This document shows positions 38,499-46,121 of a DNA stretch of 64,000 nucleotides, in pieces. The stretch's first letter is position 1; every line of letters begins with the position of its first letter. A program made the position numbers and the translations under genes. Below the pieces are notes generated by a model. That model saw only the letters and a list, made by a program, of their open reading frames with translations. It had not been told where the DNA came from and ran no database searches. Source of the DNA: Paramagnetospirillum magneticum AMB-1 (lineage in GTDB: Bacteria > Pseudomonadota > Alphaproteobacteria > Rhodospirillales > Magnetospirillaceae); NCBI RefSeq assembly GCF_000009985.1, contig NC_007626.1, forward strand, positions 1,954,001 through 2,018,000, read 5' to 3'.

Positions 38499-39448
38499 GC
38501 GAACTTCTTGTCGTAATCGAAGTAGTGATCGACCTCGACATCCTCGAGCACCGCCAGCGCATCCTCGGTGAGCAAGGCGGCCGAGCAATAGAGCGAGATC
38601 AGGTACGAGGCGATGGCCTTGCGGTTGATGCCCATGAAGCGAACCGACAGCGATGGCGCCACTTCGCCGGGCACGCCGGGCTGGAACAGGCCGACCACGC
38701 CCTGCTTCTTCTCGCCGGTGCGGATCAGCAAGATGTTGGTCTTGCCGCTCTTCTTGCCCTCGGCGGAGATGGTCAGCTTGTCGCTGGGTACCAGGGGCAG
38801 GCCGCGCCAGGTGAGGAAATTGGTGCCGAACAGGTTGACGGTGGGTGGCGGCACGCCGCGCTTGGTGCATTCGCGGCCGAAGGCGGCGATGGCCTTGGGG
38901 TGGGCCAGGAAGAAGGACGGCTCCTTCCAGACCTTGGAGATCAACTCGTCCAGGTCGTCGGGAGTGGGGGCACCCCTGCGGGTCTTGATGCGCTGGCTTT
39001 TGGCGGCGTTGGTCAGCAGGCCGTATTCGGCGTTGTTGATCAGCTCGTATTCCTGCTTCTCCTTCACCTTCTCGATCAGCAGGCGCAGCTGTTCCTGAAT
39101 CTGGTCGATGGGGTGGGAATAGAGGTCCGAGACCCGGGTCTGAACGTCCAGCACGGTGGTCACCGCGTTCAGCGAGTATTCGCGCGGACTTTCCTCGTAG
39201 GGCACGAAGCTTTCCGGCAGGTCAGCGTCGTTGCGCGGGCTGCACTTGACGTCGGCGGAGGCGTCGGCGCCGCTTTCCTTGACCCGGTTCAGGCGGTAGA
39301 TGCCGGCCTCGACCGGAGTCCAGGGCAGGAACGAGACCAGCCAGCGCGGCGTGATCCCCGACCATTGGGCGCGGGTCTTGGTGGCGTTGGCGAGCTGGCG
39401 TGCCGCCTGCTCGTTGAGGGTGCGGCGCACCTCGGTATCCTCGGACAT
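38495..39448 (-). CDS. srpI: Family 2A encapsulin shell protein (SrpI-like)
   Basis: A 317-residue HK97-fold protein forming an icosahedral nanocompartment. It matches the sulfur-starvation-induced SrpI of cyanobacteria throughout: ITPRWLVSFLPWTPVEAGIYRLNRVK, LNAVTTVLDVQTRVSDLYS, GAPTPDDLDELISKVWKEP, FFLAHPKAIAAFGRECTKRG, FLTWRGLPLVPSDK and GVVGLFQPG. No cyclic-nucleotide-binding domain is fused, which separates it from Family 2B. It lies between the DUF2325 and desulfurase genes; AAGGAGA precedes ATG 39448. In the family the shell encloses the desulfurase, and stored sulfur has been reported. Confidence 0.95.
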   Translation of the reverse strand: MSEDTEVRRTLNEQAARQLANATKTRAQWSGITPRWLVSFLPWTPVEAGIYRLNRVKESGADASADVKCSPRNDADLPESFVPYEESPREYSLNAVTTVLDVQTRVSDLYSHPIDQIQEQLRLLIEKVKEKQEYELINNAEYGLLTNAAKSQRIKTRRGAPTPDDLDELISKVWKEPSFFLAHPKAIAAFGRECTKRGVPPPTVNLFGTNFLTWRGLPLVPSDKLTISAEGKKSGKTNILLIRTGEKKQGVVGLFQPGVPGEVAPSLSVRFMGINRKAIASYLISLYCSAALLTEDALAVLEDVEVDHYFDYDKKFA

Positions 39449-39471
39449 GCAGTCTTCTCCTTGTTGAAAAA

Positions 39472-39807
39472 TCAGTGGGCGGCGACCGATTCCAGCGCCT
39501 CGAGCACGGCGGCGATGCCGGTGCTGCGTAAGGGGCGGAACGGCTTATGGAAGCGGCGGCACAGGCCTTTGACCTTGCTTTGGGCCTGATGGCTGACGCA
39601 GCCCACGGGGAACAGCACTGCGTCGGCGCGCTCCAGGTGGTTGGCCAGCTTGGTCATGCTTTGCTCGACGCCGCCGTCATGGTGGACAAAGCCGCCGCCG
39701 CGCTCCTCCACCAGGCGGCGCAGATGGGCCACGTGCTGGTGACGGCCGCCCACGTAAAGGATCAGGCGGCCGGTGAGATCGAAGGTTTCCGTGGCTGGGG
39801 AGGACAT
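39472..39807 (-). CDS. DUF2325 protein in the encapsulin operon
   Basis: A 111-residue soluble protein of the DUF2325 family: LYVGGRHQHVAHLRRLVEERGGGFVHHDGG, then DAVLFPVGCVSHQAQSKVKGLCRRFHKPF. Two conserved-looking cysteines (GCVSH, GLCRRF) and several histidines could bind metal or carry sulfur. The family has no assigned function that I know. It is 14 nt after the serine acetyltransferase and 23 nt before the shell gene, so it is an operon member. It carries no encapsulation-like motif. Confidence 0.8.
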   Translation of the reverse strand: MSSPATETFDLTGRLILYVGGRHQHVAHLRRLVEERGGGFVHHDGGVEQSMTKLANHLERADAVLFPVGCVSHQAQSKVKGLCRRFHKPFRPLRSTGIAAVLEALESVAAH

Positions 39808-39821
39808 GCGGAGGGCTCCTC

Positions 39822-40691
39822 TCAGATGGAATAGTCGAAGGATTCATAGGACAGCGCCGTCAGGATCTCTTCCTTGGTGCGCAGAACCTCGGGGTCGTTA
39901 GTGGTGCGGATGATACGGGCGGGAATGCCGGCCACGGTGGAATGGGGCTCTACCGCTTTCAGCACCACCGAGCCGGCGGCGATGCGCGAATGGGCGCCGA
40001 TCTCGATATTGCCGAGGATCTTGGCGCCGGCGCCGATGATGGCGCCCTGGCGGACCTTGGGGTGGCGGTCGCCGCTTTCCTTGCCGGTGCCGCCCAGCGT
40101 CACGTTTTGCAGCAGGGAGACGTCGTCCTCCACCACGGCGGTTTCGCCCACCACCAGGCCGGTGGCGTGGTCGAGGAAGACGCCCTGGCCGAAGCGGGCG
40201 GCCGGGTGGATGTCGGTCTGGAAGACGTCGGAGGAGCGGCTTTGCAGATAGAGCGCGAAGTCCCGCTCGCCCCGGCTCCACAGCCAGTGGGCGAGGCGGT
40301 GGGTCTGCACCGCGTGGAAGCCCTTGAAGTAGAGGAACGGCTCGATGAAGCGTTGGGTGGCTGGGTCGCGGTCGAGCACGGCGGCGATGTCGGCCCGCAG
40401 CGCCTGGGCGATCTTGGGGGTGGCGGCGACGGCGCGGGCGAAGGTCTCGGTCAGCAGCGGCAAGGTCACCACCTCGTTCTTCAGGCGCTGCGAGATGCGA
40501 TGGAACACCGCCGCCTCGAAGGTGGGCTGCTCCAGGATGTTGTCGATGAACAGCCGCCTCAGCATGGGGGCGCCGGCTAAGGCCTCCTCGGCCTCCCGGC
40601 GCAGTTCGGCCCACAGGCCATCGGAGAAACGGGCGGATTCGCGGTCTTGGCCGATGATCAGCGTCAAGCGCCCCGGTGCCGGCTGAGTCAT
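39822..40691 (-). CDS. cysE: Serine O-acetyltransferase (CysE/EpsC-like)
   Basis: A 289-residue enzyme making O-acetylserine for cysteine synthesis. It has an N-terminal helical domain and a left-handed beta-helix of hexapeptide repeats (FGQGVFLDHATGLVVGETAVVEDDVSLLQNVTLGGTGK, split by function: the DHATG catalytic His and GGTGKESGDRHPK loop). The longer N terminus is of the EpsC type. ATG 40691 has AGGA 5 nt upstream; ATG 40709 lacks one. It is the first gene of the encapsulin operon, linking shell-housed desulfurase to cysteine supply. Confidence 0.93.
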   Translation of the reverse strand: MTQPAPGRLTLIIGQDRESARFSDGLWAELRREAEEALAGAPMLRRLFIDNILEQPTFEAAVFHRISQRLKNEVVTLPLLTETFARAVAATPKIAQALRADIAAVLDRDPATQRFIEPFLYFKGFHAVQTHRLAHWLWSRGERDFALYLQSRSSDVFQTDIHPAARFGQGVFLDHATGLVVGETAVVEDDVSLLQNVTLGGTGKESGDRHPKVRQGAIIGAGAKILGNIEIGAHSRIAAGSVVLKAVEPHSTVAGIPARIIRTTNDPEVLRTKEEILTALSYESFDYSI

Positions 40692-40744
40692 GGTTCCTGT
40701 TCCCCTCATGATCGCATCATCCTGCCGGAAACACTTACATCATA

Positions 40745-40763
40745 AATCTACTAGATCAATAGA
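40745..40763. promoter_or_regulatory. Sulfur-regulon motif 3 (encapsulin operon promoter)
   Basis: AATCTACTAGATCAATAGA, with dyad ends TCTAYT/ARTAGA, 54 nt upstream of the serine acetyltransferase. It is the best copy of the motif and is repeated in direct orientation at 40803. Confidence 0.65.
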
Positions 40764-40802
40764 AAAATATCGCAAGGACGCAGCGCGCCGACATAGACAA
40801 TT

Positions 40803-40824
40803 TATCTACTAGAAAAATGTATAG
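40803..40824. promoter_or_regulatory. Sulfur-regulon motif 4 (EAL gene side)
   Basis: TATCTACTAGA followed by AAAATGTATAG. It shares ATCTACTAGA and the A-rich right half with the 40745 site in direct orientation, 58 nt away. It could serve the EAL gene, the encapsulin operon or both. Confidence 0.55.
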
Positions 40825-40889
40825 CGTCAGGCGAGACTATCCGTCCGGCACCCGTTTTCGGCGTGCCGTCGAAAGAGGGAGTGGTCGGA

Positions 40890-41783
40890 ATGAGCTTCAT
40901 GACCAACAAGGACGGCTCTGCGATCCAGTTCGAGCAACTGATCGCCCATTTCGAGGAACGGAGCGGCGCCTCCCCGCTGCTGGAGCATTGCGTTCATTTC
41001 GAGGATGCCGGCGCCGTCGGGCGCTATGGCGACCTCAGTCTGCGTTCGGCGTTCCAGCCGCTGTTCCTGGCCGATTCCATGCGTGCGGCTGCCCATGAAG
41101 CCTTGCTGCGGGTCGACGACGACCGGCAACGGTCCATCTCACCCGAACAGGCGTTCCGTATCCCCAAGACCCCAGAGCGGATCGTCCATTTCGACCGCCT
41201 GTGCCGCACCATCCACGCCATCAACTTCGCGGCCCAGGCCGGGCCGGACGCCGTTCTGTACCTCAACGTGGACGGGCGGCATCTCCTCAACGTCCAGGGC
41301 GGCACCCACGGCACCTTCTTCGAGGCGCTGCTCGGCCATTGCGGCCTGAGGCCGGGGCAGGTGGTGCTGGAGATCCTGGAATCGCGCATCAACGATTTCG
41401 GCCGCCTGACCGAGGCCATCGCCGCCTATCTGCAACGGGGCTTCGGCATCGCCATCGACGATTTTGGCTGCCGGAACTCCAATTTCGACCGGCTGTGGCG
41501 GCTGTCGCCCGACATCGTCAAGCTCGACCGCAGCCTGATCGTCCAGTCCACCGCCAACCCCCGCGCCCGCAAGATCCTGCCCAAGCTGGTGGAGATCATT
41601 CACGACCTGGGGGCGCGGGTGGTGTGCGAGGGAATCGAGACTGTGTCCCAGCATTCCCTGGCTGTGGACGCCGGGGTGGACATGCTGCAGGGCTATCTCT
41701 ACGCCCGACCGGCAGAGCGCCTGCAGCACCGCCCCACATCGCCTATGGCAGGAACAGCCGCCCGGCATCCACCGGGCTTTTGA
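40890..41783 (+). CDS. EAL-domain c-di-GMP phosphodiesterase
   Basis: A 297-residue protein that is mostly one EAL domain: FQPLFL, HEALLRV (the EAL motif), YLNVDGR, LEILES, IAIDDFGCRNSNF, IVKLDRSLI, VVCEGIET and LQGYLYARPA. Metal and catalytic residues (E, N, E, DD, K, E) appear intact, so activity is likely. The first 60 residues carry no recognised sensor. ATG 40890 has AGAGGGAG upstream. It is divergent from the encapsulin operon, and its end overlaps the facing binding-protein gene by 41 nt. Confidence 0.88.
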   Translation: MSFMTNKDGSAIQFEQLIAHFEERSGASPLLEHCVHFEDAGAVGRYGDLSLRSAFQPLFLADSMRAAAHEALLRVDDDRQRSISPEQAFRIPKTPERIVHFDRLCRTIHAINFAAQAGPDAVLYLNVDGRHLLNVQGGTHGTFFEALLGHCGLRPGQVVLEILESRINDFGRLTEAIAAYLQRGFGIAIDDFGCRNSNFDRLWRLSPDIVKLDRSLIVQSTANPRARKILPKLVEIIHDLGARVVCEGIETVSQHSLAVDAGVDMLQGYLYARPAERLQHRPTSPMAGTAARHPPGF

Positions 41784-42660
41784 TCAGCCCCCATTTGTGC
41801 GCCTCGGTCATCCAGCGGGCGGTGACGGCGCGCAAATCCGGAGTGACGCCCAACTGGTAATAGTGGGGCGAGGCGATCAGCGGGTTCTCGGCGGACACCT
41901 GCCTGACCGTGGCGGCATCGACGCGCAGCTTCTCGCCGAACCACTCGGCGGCCTGTTCCGGGCGGGCGCGGATATAGGCCACCGAATCCGCCAGGGCGCC
42001 GGTCAGCGAACGGATGGCGTCGGGGTGCTTCTCCAAGTAGGCGGCGCGGGCCAGGACCACGTAGGTGTGAGGCCAGCTCTTGATCAGCCGGGCGCCTTGG
42101 CTCTGCTGTAGCCGCAGCACCTGGGGCTGGCGGATGACAATGGCGTCGGCATGGTCCTTCTCCAACGCCACCGGCAGTTCGGCGGGCTGGATGTTGAGAA
42201 GCTCCACGTCGGTCTTGGGGTCGAGTCCGGCCTCGGCCAGCGAGGCCAGCAGGTCGAGATGGCTGTCCGACCCGAACGATACGGCGATCCGTTTGCCCTT
42301 GAGGTCCGCCAGTTTGGCCACCGGGCTTGCCGCCTTCACCAGGAGGGCGTAGCTGGAATGGCCGAGGCCCGAGACGATCACCGCCTGGCCCGGCAGGCGG
42401 GCGGCGAAGGTGGCCAGCGGCATCAGGCTGGTGACGGCGACGTCCAACTGGCCGGCGGCGAAGGCCTCCATCATGGGCGGGCCGTTCTGAAAGAAGGTGT
42501 ACTCCACCTCCTGGCCGCGGGCGGCGGCGAGATTGGCCTTTTCCAGGATGGTGACGATCTGGCCGTTCATTCCGGCGGGATAGCCCAGCCGCAGCTTGTC
42601 CTGGGCGGCGGCCGGGAGGGCGAGGAACAGAGTGACCGCCAGGGCCAGCAATCGGGTCAT
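41743..42660 (-). CDS. NitT/TauT-type ABC substrate-binding protein (operon's second)
   Basis: A 305-residue secreted protein (signal MTRLLALAVTLFLALPAAAQ) of the SsuA/TauA/NrtA group: LRLGYPAGMNGQIVTILEKANL, PMMEAFAAGQLDVAVTSLMPL, KRIAVSFGSDSH. It is the last gene of a seven-gene operon, 1 nt after a permease. The substrate is probably a sulfonate, sulfate ester or similar anion, from context only. Confidence 0.82.
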   Translation of the reverse strand: MTRLLALAVTLFLALPAAAQDKLRLGYPAGMNGQIVTILEKANLAAARGQEVEYTFFQNGPPMMEAFAAGQLDVAVTSLMPLATFAARLPGQAVIVSGLGHSSYALLVKAASPVAKLADLKGKRIAVSFGSDSHLDLLASLAEAGLDPKTDVELLNIQPAELPVALEKDHADAIVIRQPQVLRLQQSQGARLIKSWPHTYVVLARAAYLEKHPDAIRSLTGALADSVAYIRARPEQAAEWFGEKLRVDAATVRQVSAENPLIASPHYYQLGVTPDLRAVTARWMTEAHKWGLIKSPVDAGRLFLP

Positions 42661-42661
42661 G

Positions 42662-43432
42662 TCAATTCTCCTGCCAGGGGACGAGAAGGCGGCGTTCGGC
42701 CAGGGTGAAGGCCCAGGTCATCAGGGCGCCCAGCGTGCCGATGGTGACCATGCCCACCAGGACATGGGCGGTCTGAAGGGTCAGGCGGTTGGCCTGGATC
42801 ATGTAGCCCAGGCCGCTTTGGGCGGCGATCAGCTCGGCGGTGACCACCGCCATCCAGCTTTGCCCCAGGCCGATGCGCAGGCCGGTGGCGATCATGGGCA
42901 GAGCGGCGGGCAGTCGCACCTCGAGCAACAAGGCCAGTCGGGTGGCCCCCAGGCAGCGGGCGGCGTCCAGATAACGCCCGCCCACCGCCAGCCCCCCGGC
43001 GAAGGCGTTGAGGAAGATGGGAAAGAAGGCGGCGATGGCGGTGATGAAGAAGCTGGGGGCGTCGCCCAGGCCGAACCACAGGATGGCCAACGGTATCCAG
43101 GCGATGGGCGGAATGGGGCGCAGCAGGCTGACCACCGGCAGCAGCGATTGCCGCAGCGGTCCCCAGGCGGCCATCACCAGGGCCAGCGGCACCGCCAGGC
43201 CCGAGGCCAGCACATAACCGCCCAGCACCCGGCGCAGCGAGGCCCCCAGGTCGCGGTGAAAGGCTCCCGAGCCGATCACCTCACCCAGCACCCCGGCCAC
43301 CTCGGCGGGCGAGGGCAGCAGGACCGGATTGTCCAGTCCCGCCGCCGCCAGGGCCCAGAAGGCGACCAGCAGCCCCAGGCCCGACAGGGCGCTAGAGAAC
43401 CGGGCGGCTCGACGTATAGCGGCGCTTGACAC
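42662..43432 (-). CDS. ABC transporter permease (SsuC/TauC type)
   Basis: A 256-residue permease with about six helices and the EAA-like loop EVRLPAALPMIATGLRIGLG. The start is GTG 43432, supported by AAGGAGG 6 nt upstream even though it lies within the sulfotransferase gene (41-nt overlap). It pairs with the following binding protein. No ATPase lies beside it, so it probably shares the one at 45300. Confidence 0.85.
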   Translation of the reverse strand: MSSAAIRRAARFSSALSGLGLLVAFWALAAAGLDNPVLLPSPAEVAGVLGEVIGSGAFHRDLGASLRRVLGGYVLASGLAVPLALVMAAWGPLRQSLLPVVSLLRPIPPIAWIPLAILWFGLGDAPSFFITAIAAFFPIFLNAFAGGLAVGGRYLDAARCLGATRLALLLEVRLPAALPMIATGLRIGLGQSWMAVVTAELIAAQSGLGYMIQANRLTLQTAHVLVGMVTIGTLGALMTWAFTLAERRLLVPWQEN

Positions 43433-44546
43433 CGAAGGCCTCCTTCCAGTGGCGCCAGGCCCGGAAGCCCTGGACCAGTTCCTCGTGGGGGGTGCCGATG
43501 GGGAAGGGGGTGGGGCTGGGGTGATCGGTCCACAGGCCTTTGCGGCGCCGGGCCTCGCGCTGGTCGGCCAGCCAGTCGTTGTAGCTTTCGTAGACCACAT
43601 GGCCGTCCTCGCTGTCCAGGGTGGCGGCACGGATACGGGCATCGTAATCCCGCCAGCGCCGCGCCTCGGCCTCGGTGGGGGGCTGAGGCTCCACGTCCAG
43701 TTCATAGCCGGCCTCGGCCAGTTCCCTGCCGGCGATGGCGGCGAAGACCCGCTGGTCGCGCAGGCTGAGCAGGGTCTTGTGGATGCCGATATAGCGGTCG
43801 CTGACCGGGTGCCCCAGCGGCGCATGGTCGCGCTGGGCGCCGCGCGCCTGGGCGATGGAGGTGGTGTGGAACTCCAGGAAGGCCGGGCTGTACTCCACCC
43901 CCAGGAAGGCGGCGATGCGCTTCAACTCGGCCTCGGGCTGGCGCACCAGGGTCTCGTAGCGCACGTCGAACCACTGCCCGGGGGCAACCTTGGCCCGTGC
44001 CGCCGCGATGGTCCGCTGGTTCAGCGCCCAGATCTCGGCGGCGGCCAGGATGTTGGTGGGGCCGAACGAGGATTCCAGGTAATCGGCGCTGGCGTCGCGG
44101 CCGTCCCGGGTGATGACCACGAATTGGGCGTTGGGGAAGTCCTCCAGGATCTGGTCCACGAAGAACAGGTTGTAGGGAGTCTTCTCGCCCCAGCGCGGCT
44201 TGCCCGCATGCCGGGCGTAGCGCCCCAGGATGGCGGCATAGGCGCCGGCGAAGCTGCGCTCAGGGGCTTCGGCCACCAGTTCGTCGACGATGGTGCGCGG
44301 ATTGACCGGGAGGTCGAAGAATGGCGTCTTCAGGCCGAAGATCATCTCCTCGACCAGGGCGCGGAAATTGGTGCCCTCGGACAGGTCGCCATGGGTGTGA
44401 ACATAGGGACGGAAACGGGGATAGAACCACGCCACCTCGGGCACGGCGATGTCGGGATGATTGCCGAGCATGGCCATCACCAGGGTGGTGCCGGAGCGCT
44501 CGGGGCCGATGACGAAAATGGGACGCTGGGACAGGGTGACGGGCAT
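43392..44546 (-). CDS. PAPS-type sulfotransferase family protein
   Basis: A 384-residue protein with the sulfotransferase P-loop FVIGPERSGTTLVMAML at residues 9-25 (5'-phosphosulfate binding) and VVITRDGRDASADYLESS, the 3'-phosphate-binding segment. It would transfer sulfate from PAPS to an acceptor; the acceptor is unknown. A sulfate-adding enzyme inside a sulfur-uptake operon is unexpected, and a reverse or salvage role cannot be excluded. Confidence 0.8.
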   Translation of the reverse strand: MPVTLSQRPIFVIGPERSGTTLVMAMLGNHPDIAVPEVAWFYPRFRPYVHTHGDLSEGTNFRALVEEMIFGLKTPFFDLPVNPRTIVDELVAEAPERSFAGAYAAILGRYARHAGKPRWGEKTPYNLFFVDQILEDFPNAQFVVITRDGRDASADYLESSFGPTNILAAAEIWALNQRTIAAARAKVAPGQWFDVRYETLVRQPEAELKRIAAFLGVEYSPAFLEFHTTSIAQARGAQRDHAPLGHPVSDRYIGIHKTLLSLRDQRVFAAIAGRELAEAGYELDVEPQPPTEAEARRWRDYDARIRAATLDSEDGHVVYESYNDWLADQREARRRKGLWTDHPSPTPFPIGTPHEELVQGFRAWRHWKEAFGVKRRYTSSRPVL

Positions 44547-44560
44547 GGGGACTCTCTTGG

Positions 44561-45289
44561 TTAGCCGGCGAAGCGGCGCAGGCGCTCTTCGTCGCGGATG
44601 AGGATGCGGGTGGGGGTGACGTCCACCATGCCCTGCTCGCGGAAGCGCTCCAGGGTGGTGGTGACCCATTGCCGGGTCGAGCCGACCATCTTGGCCAGAT
44701 CCTCCTGGGTCAGGGTGCGGCTGATGGCGATGCCGTCGGCGGTGCGCCGGCCGTCCAGATTGGCCATCAGCAGCAGAAGCTGGGCGAGGCGCTCGGCGGC
44801 CGAGCGGGTGCCCAGCATGTGGATGAGGGCGGAATAGGCCTTGCCCTTGTGGACCAGGGCCTCGACCAGGGCCAGGGTGAGCCGCGGCAGCCGGTCCAGC
44901 AACTGGCGCAGCTCGCGGCCCCTGACATGCAGCACCTGGGTCGGGCGGATGGCCTGGCCCGACCACATGTGCGGGCTGCCGCCGAAGATCTCGGGACCGC
45001 CGACGAAATTGCCCGGCGACCAATAGGCCAGGGTGATCTCGCGCCCCGACGGGCCGGTGTAATAGCTGCGCACCTGCCCGGCCAGAATGATGAAGATGCC
45101 GTCGTGGTGGTCGCCCTGCTGGAACACCGTGGCGCCGGCGGCATGGTGCTGGACCGAGGACACCGCCAGGACCTGGGCGTATTCCTCGTCGGACAGGCCG
45201 GCCAGCAGGTTGGGGCTCAGCGCGGCGCCGTCATCCTCGTGCAGGTGGAGCGACGGGGCGGGCAAGGCTCGGGCGGCATTGGCGGTCAT
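44561..45289 (-). CDS. Crp/Fnr-family transcriptional regulator
   Basis: A 242-residue regulator: cyclic-nucleotide-binding-like beta-roll (FQQGDHHDGIFIILAGQVRSYY), dimer helix and winged helix LTQEDLAKMVGSTRQWVTTTLERFREQGMV. No N-terminal Fe-S cysteines, so not a classical Fnr. ATG 45289 has AGGAGG 5 nt upstream. It lies inside the ABC operon and probably controls it. Confidence 0.88.
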   Translation of the reverse strand: MTANAARALPAPSLHLHEDDGAALSPNLLAGLSDEEYAQVLAVSSVQHHAAGATVFQQGDHHDGIFIILAGQVRSYYTGPSGREITLAYWSPGNFVGGPEIFGGSPHMWSGQAIRPTQVLHVRGRELRQLLDRLPRLTLALVEALVHKGKAYSALIHMLGTRSAAERLAQLLLLMANLDGRRTADGIAISRTLTQEDLAKMVGSTRQWVTTTLERFREQGMVDVTPTRILIRDEERLRRFAG

Positions 45290-45299
45290 GGTGTCCTCC

Positions 45300-46121
45300 T
45301 CAGATTCCGGCGCCATCGATGAAGTCGAAGGCGCGGCGGCTTTCCTGGCGGATCAGCCGCAGGCATTGGCGCTTGTGCTCGGCGAATTGGGGCGTGGCGA
45401 AGACGTCCTCGGGTCGGGGGCGGGGCAGGTCGAGCCGCAGGTCGAGCAGCACCCGGCCCGGCGCGGCACTCATCACCACCACCCGGTCGGCCAGGAACAG
45501 GGCCTCGTCGATGTCGTGGGTGACGAACAGCACGGTGTTGCCGATCTGGCCCCACAGGCGCAGCAGGCTCTCCTGCATGATGGACCGCGTCTGGGCGTCC
45601 AGGGCTCCGAACGGCTCGTCCATCAGCAGCACGCTGGGATGGTTGACCAGGGCGCGGGCGATGCCCACCCGCTGGGCCATGCCGCCCGAAAGCGCGGCGG
45701 GATAGCGCTGGGCGGACCCGCCCAGGCCGACCAGATCCAGGTATTCCCTGGCCAGGTCGCGGGCCTCGGCGCGGGTCTTGCCCTGCATGCGCGGCCCGAA
45801 AGCGACGTTTTCCAGCACGGTCTTCCAGGGGAACAGCGAATGCTGCTGGAACACCATGCCACGTTCCGGCCCCGGGCCGGTGACCTCGACGCCGTCGACC
45901 GCCACGCGGCCCCGTGCCGGGCGCAGGAAGCCGGCCACCGCGTTGAGCGCCGTCGACTTGCCGCAGCCCGACGGCCCCAGCAGGCAGACGAACTCGCCCG
46001 GTTCGATTTCCAGCGAGAAATCCTCGACCGCCGCATGGGCGCCGAAGCTGACCGACAGGCGCTGGATGCCGATTCGGCCCCGGGTGACGGTCAGGCTGCG
46101 GCGGTTGGGAAGGGCGTTCAT
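45300..46121 (-). CDS. ABC transporter ATP-binding protein (SsuB/TauB/NrtD type)
   Basis: A 273-residue ATPase: Walker A GPSGCGKST, Q-loop FQQHSLFPW, signature LSGGMAQRVGIARAL, Walker B VLLMDEPFGALD and the switch His in VTHDID. ATG 46121 overlaps the preceding permease stop (ATGA). It is the only ATPase in an operon with two permeases and two binding proteins. Confidence 0.93.
   Translation of the reverse strand: MNALPNRRSLTVTRGRIGIQRLSVSFGAHAAVEDFSLEIEPGEFVCLLGPSGCGKSTALNAVAGFLRPARGRVAVDGVEVTGPGPERGMVFQQHSLFPWKTVLENVAFGPRMQGKTRAEARDLAREYLDLVGLGGSAQRYPAALSGGMAQRVGIARALVNHPSVLLMDEPFGALDAQTRSIMQESLLRLWGQIGNTVLFVTHDIDEALFLADRVVVMSAAPGRVLLDLRLDLPRPRPEDVFATPQFAEHKRQCLRLIRQESRRAFDFIDGAGI

Noticed and set aside
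38495..39448. Shell protein as a phage capsid remnant
   Set aside because: The match to SrpI-type encapsulin is full-length, and the neighbours are cysteine-metabolism genes, with no phage genes.
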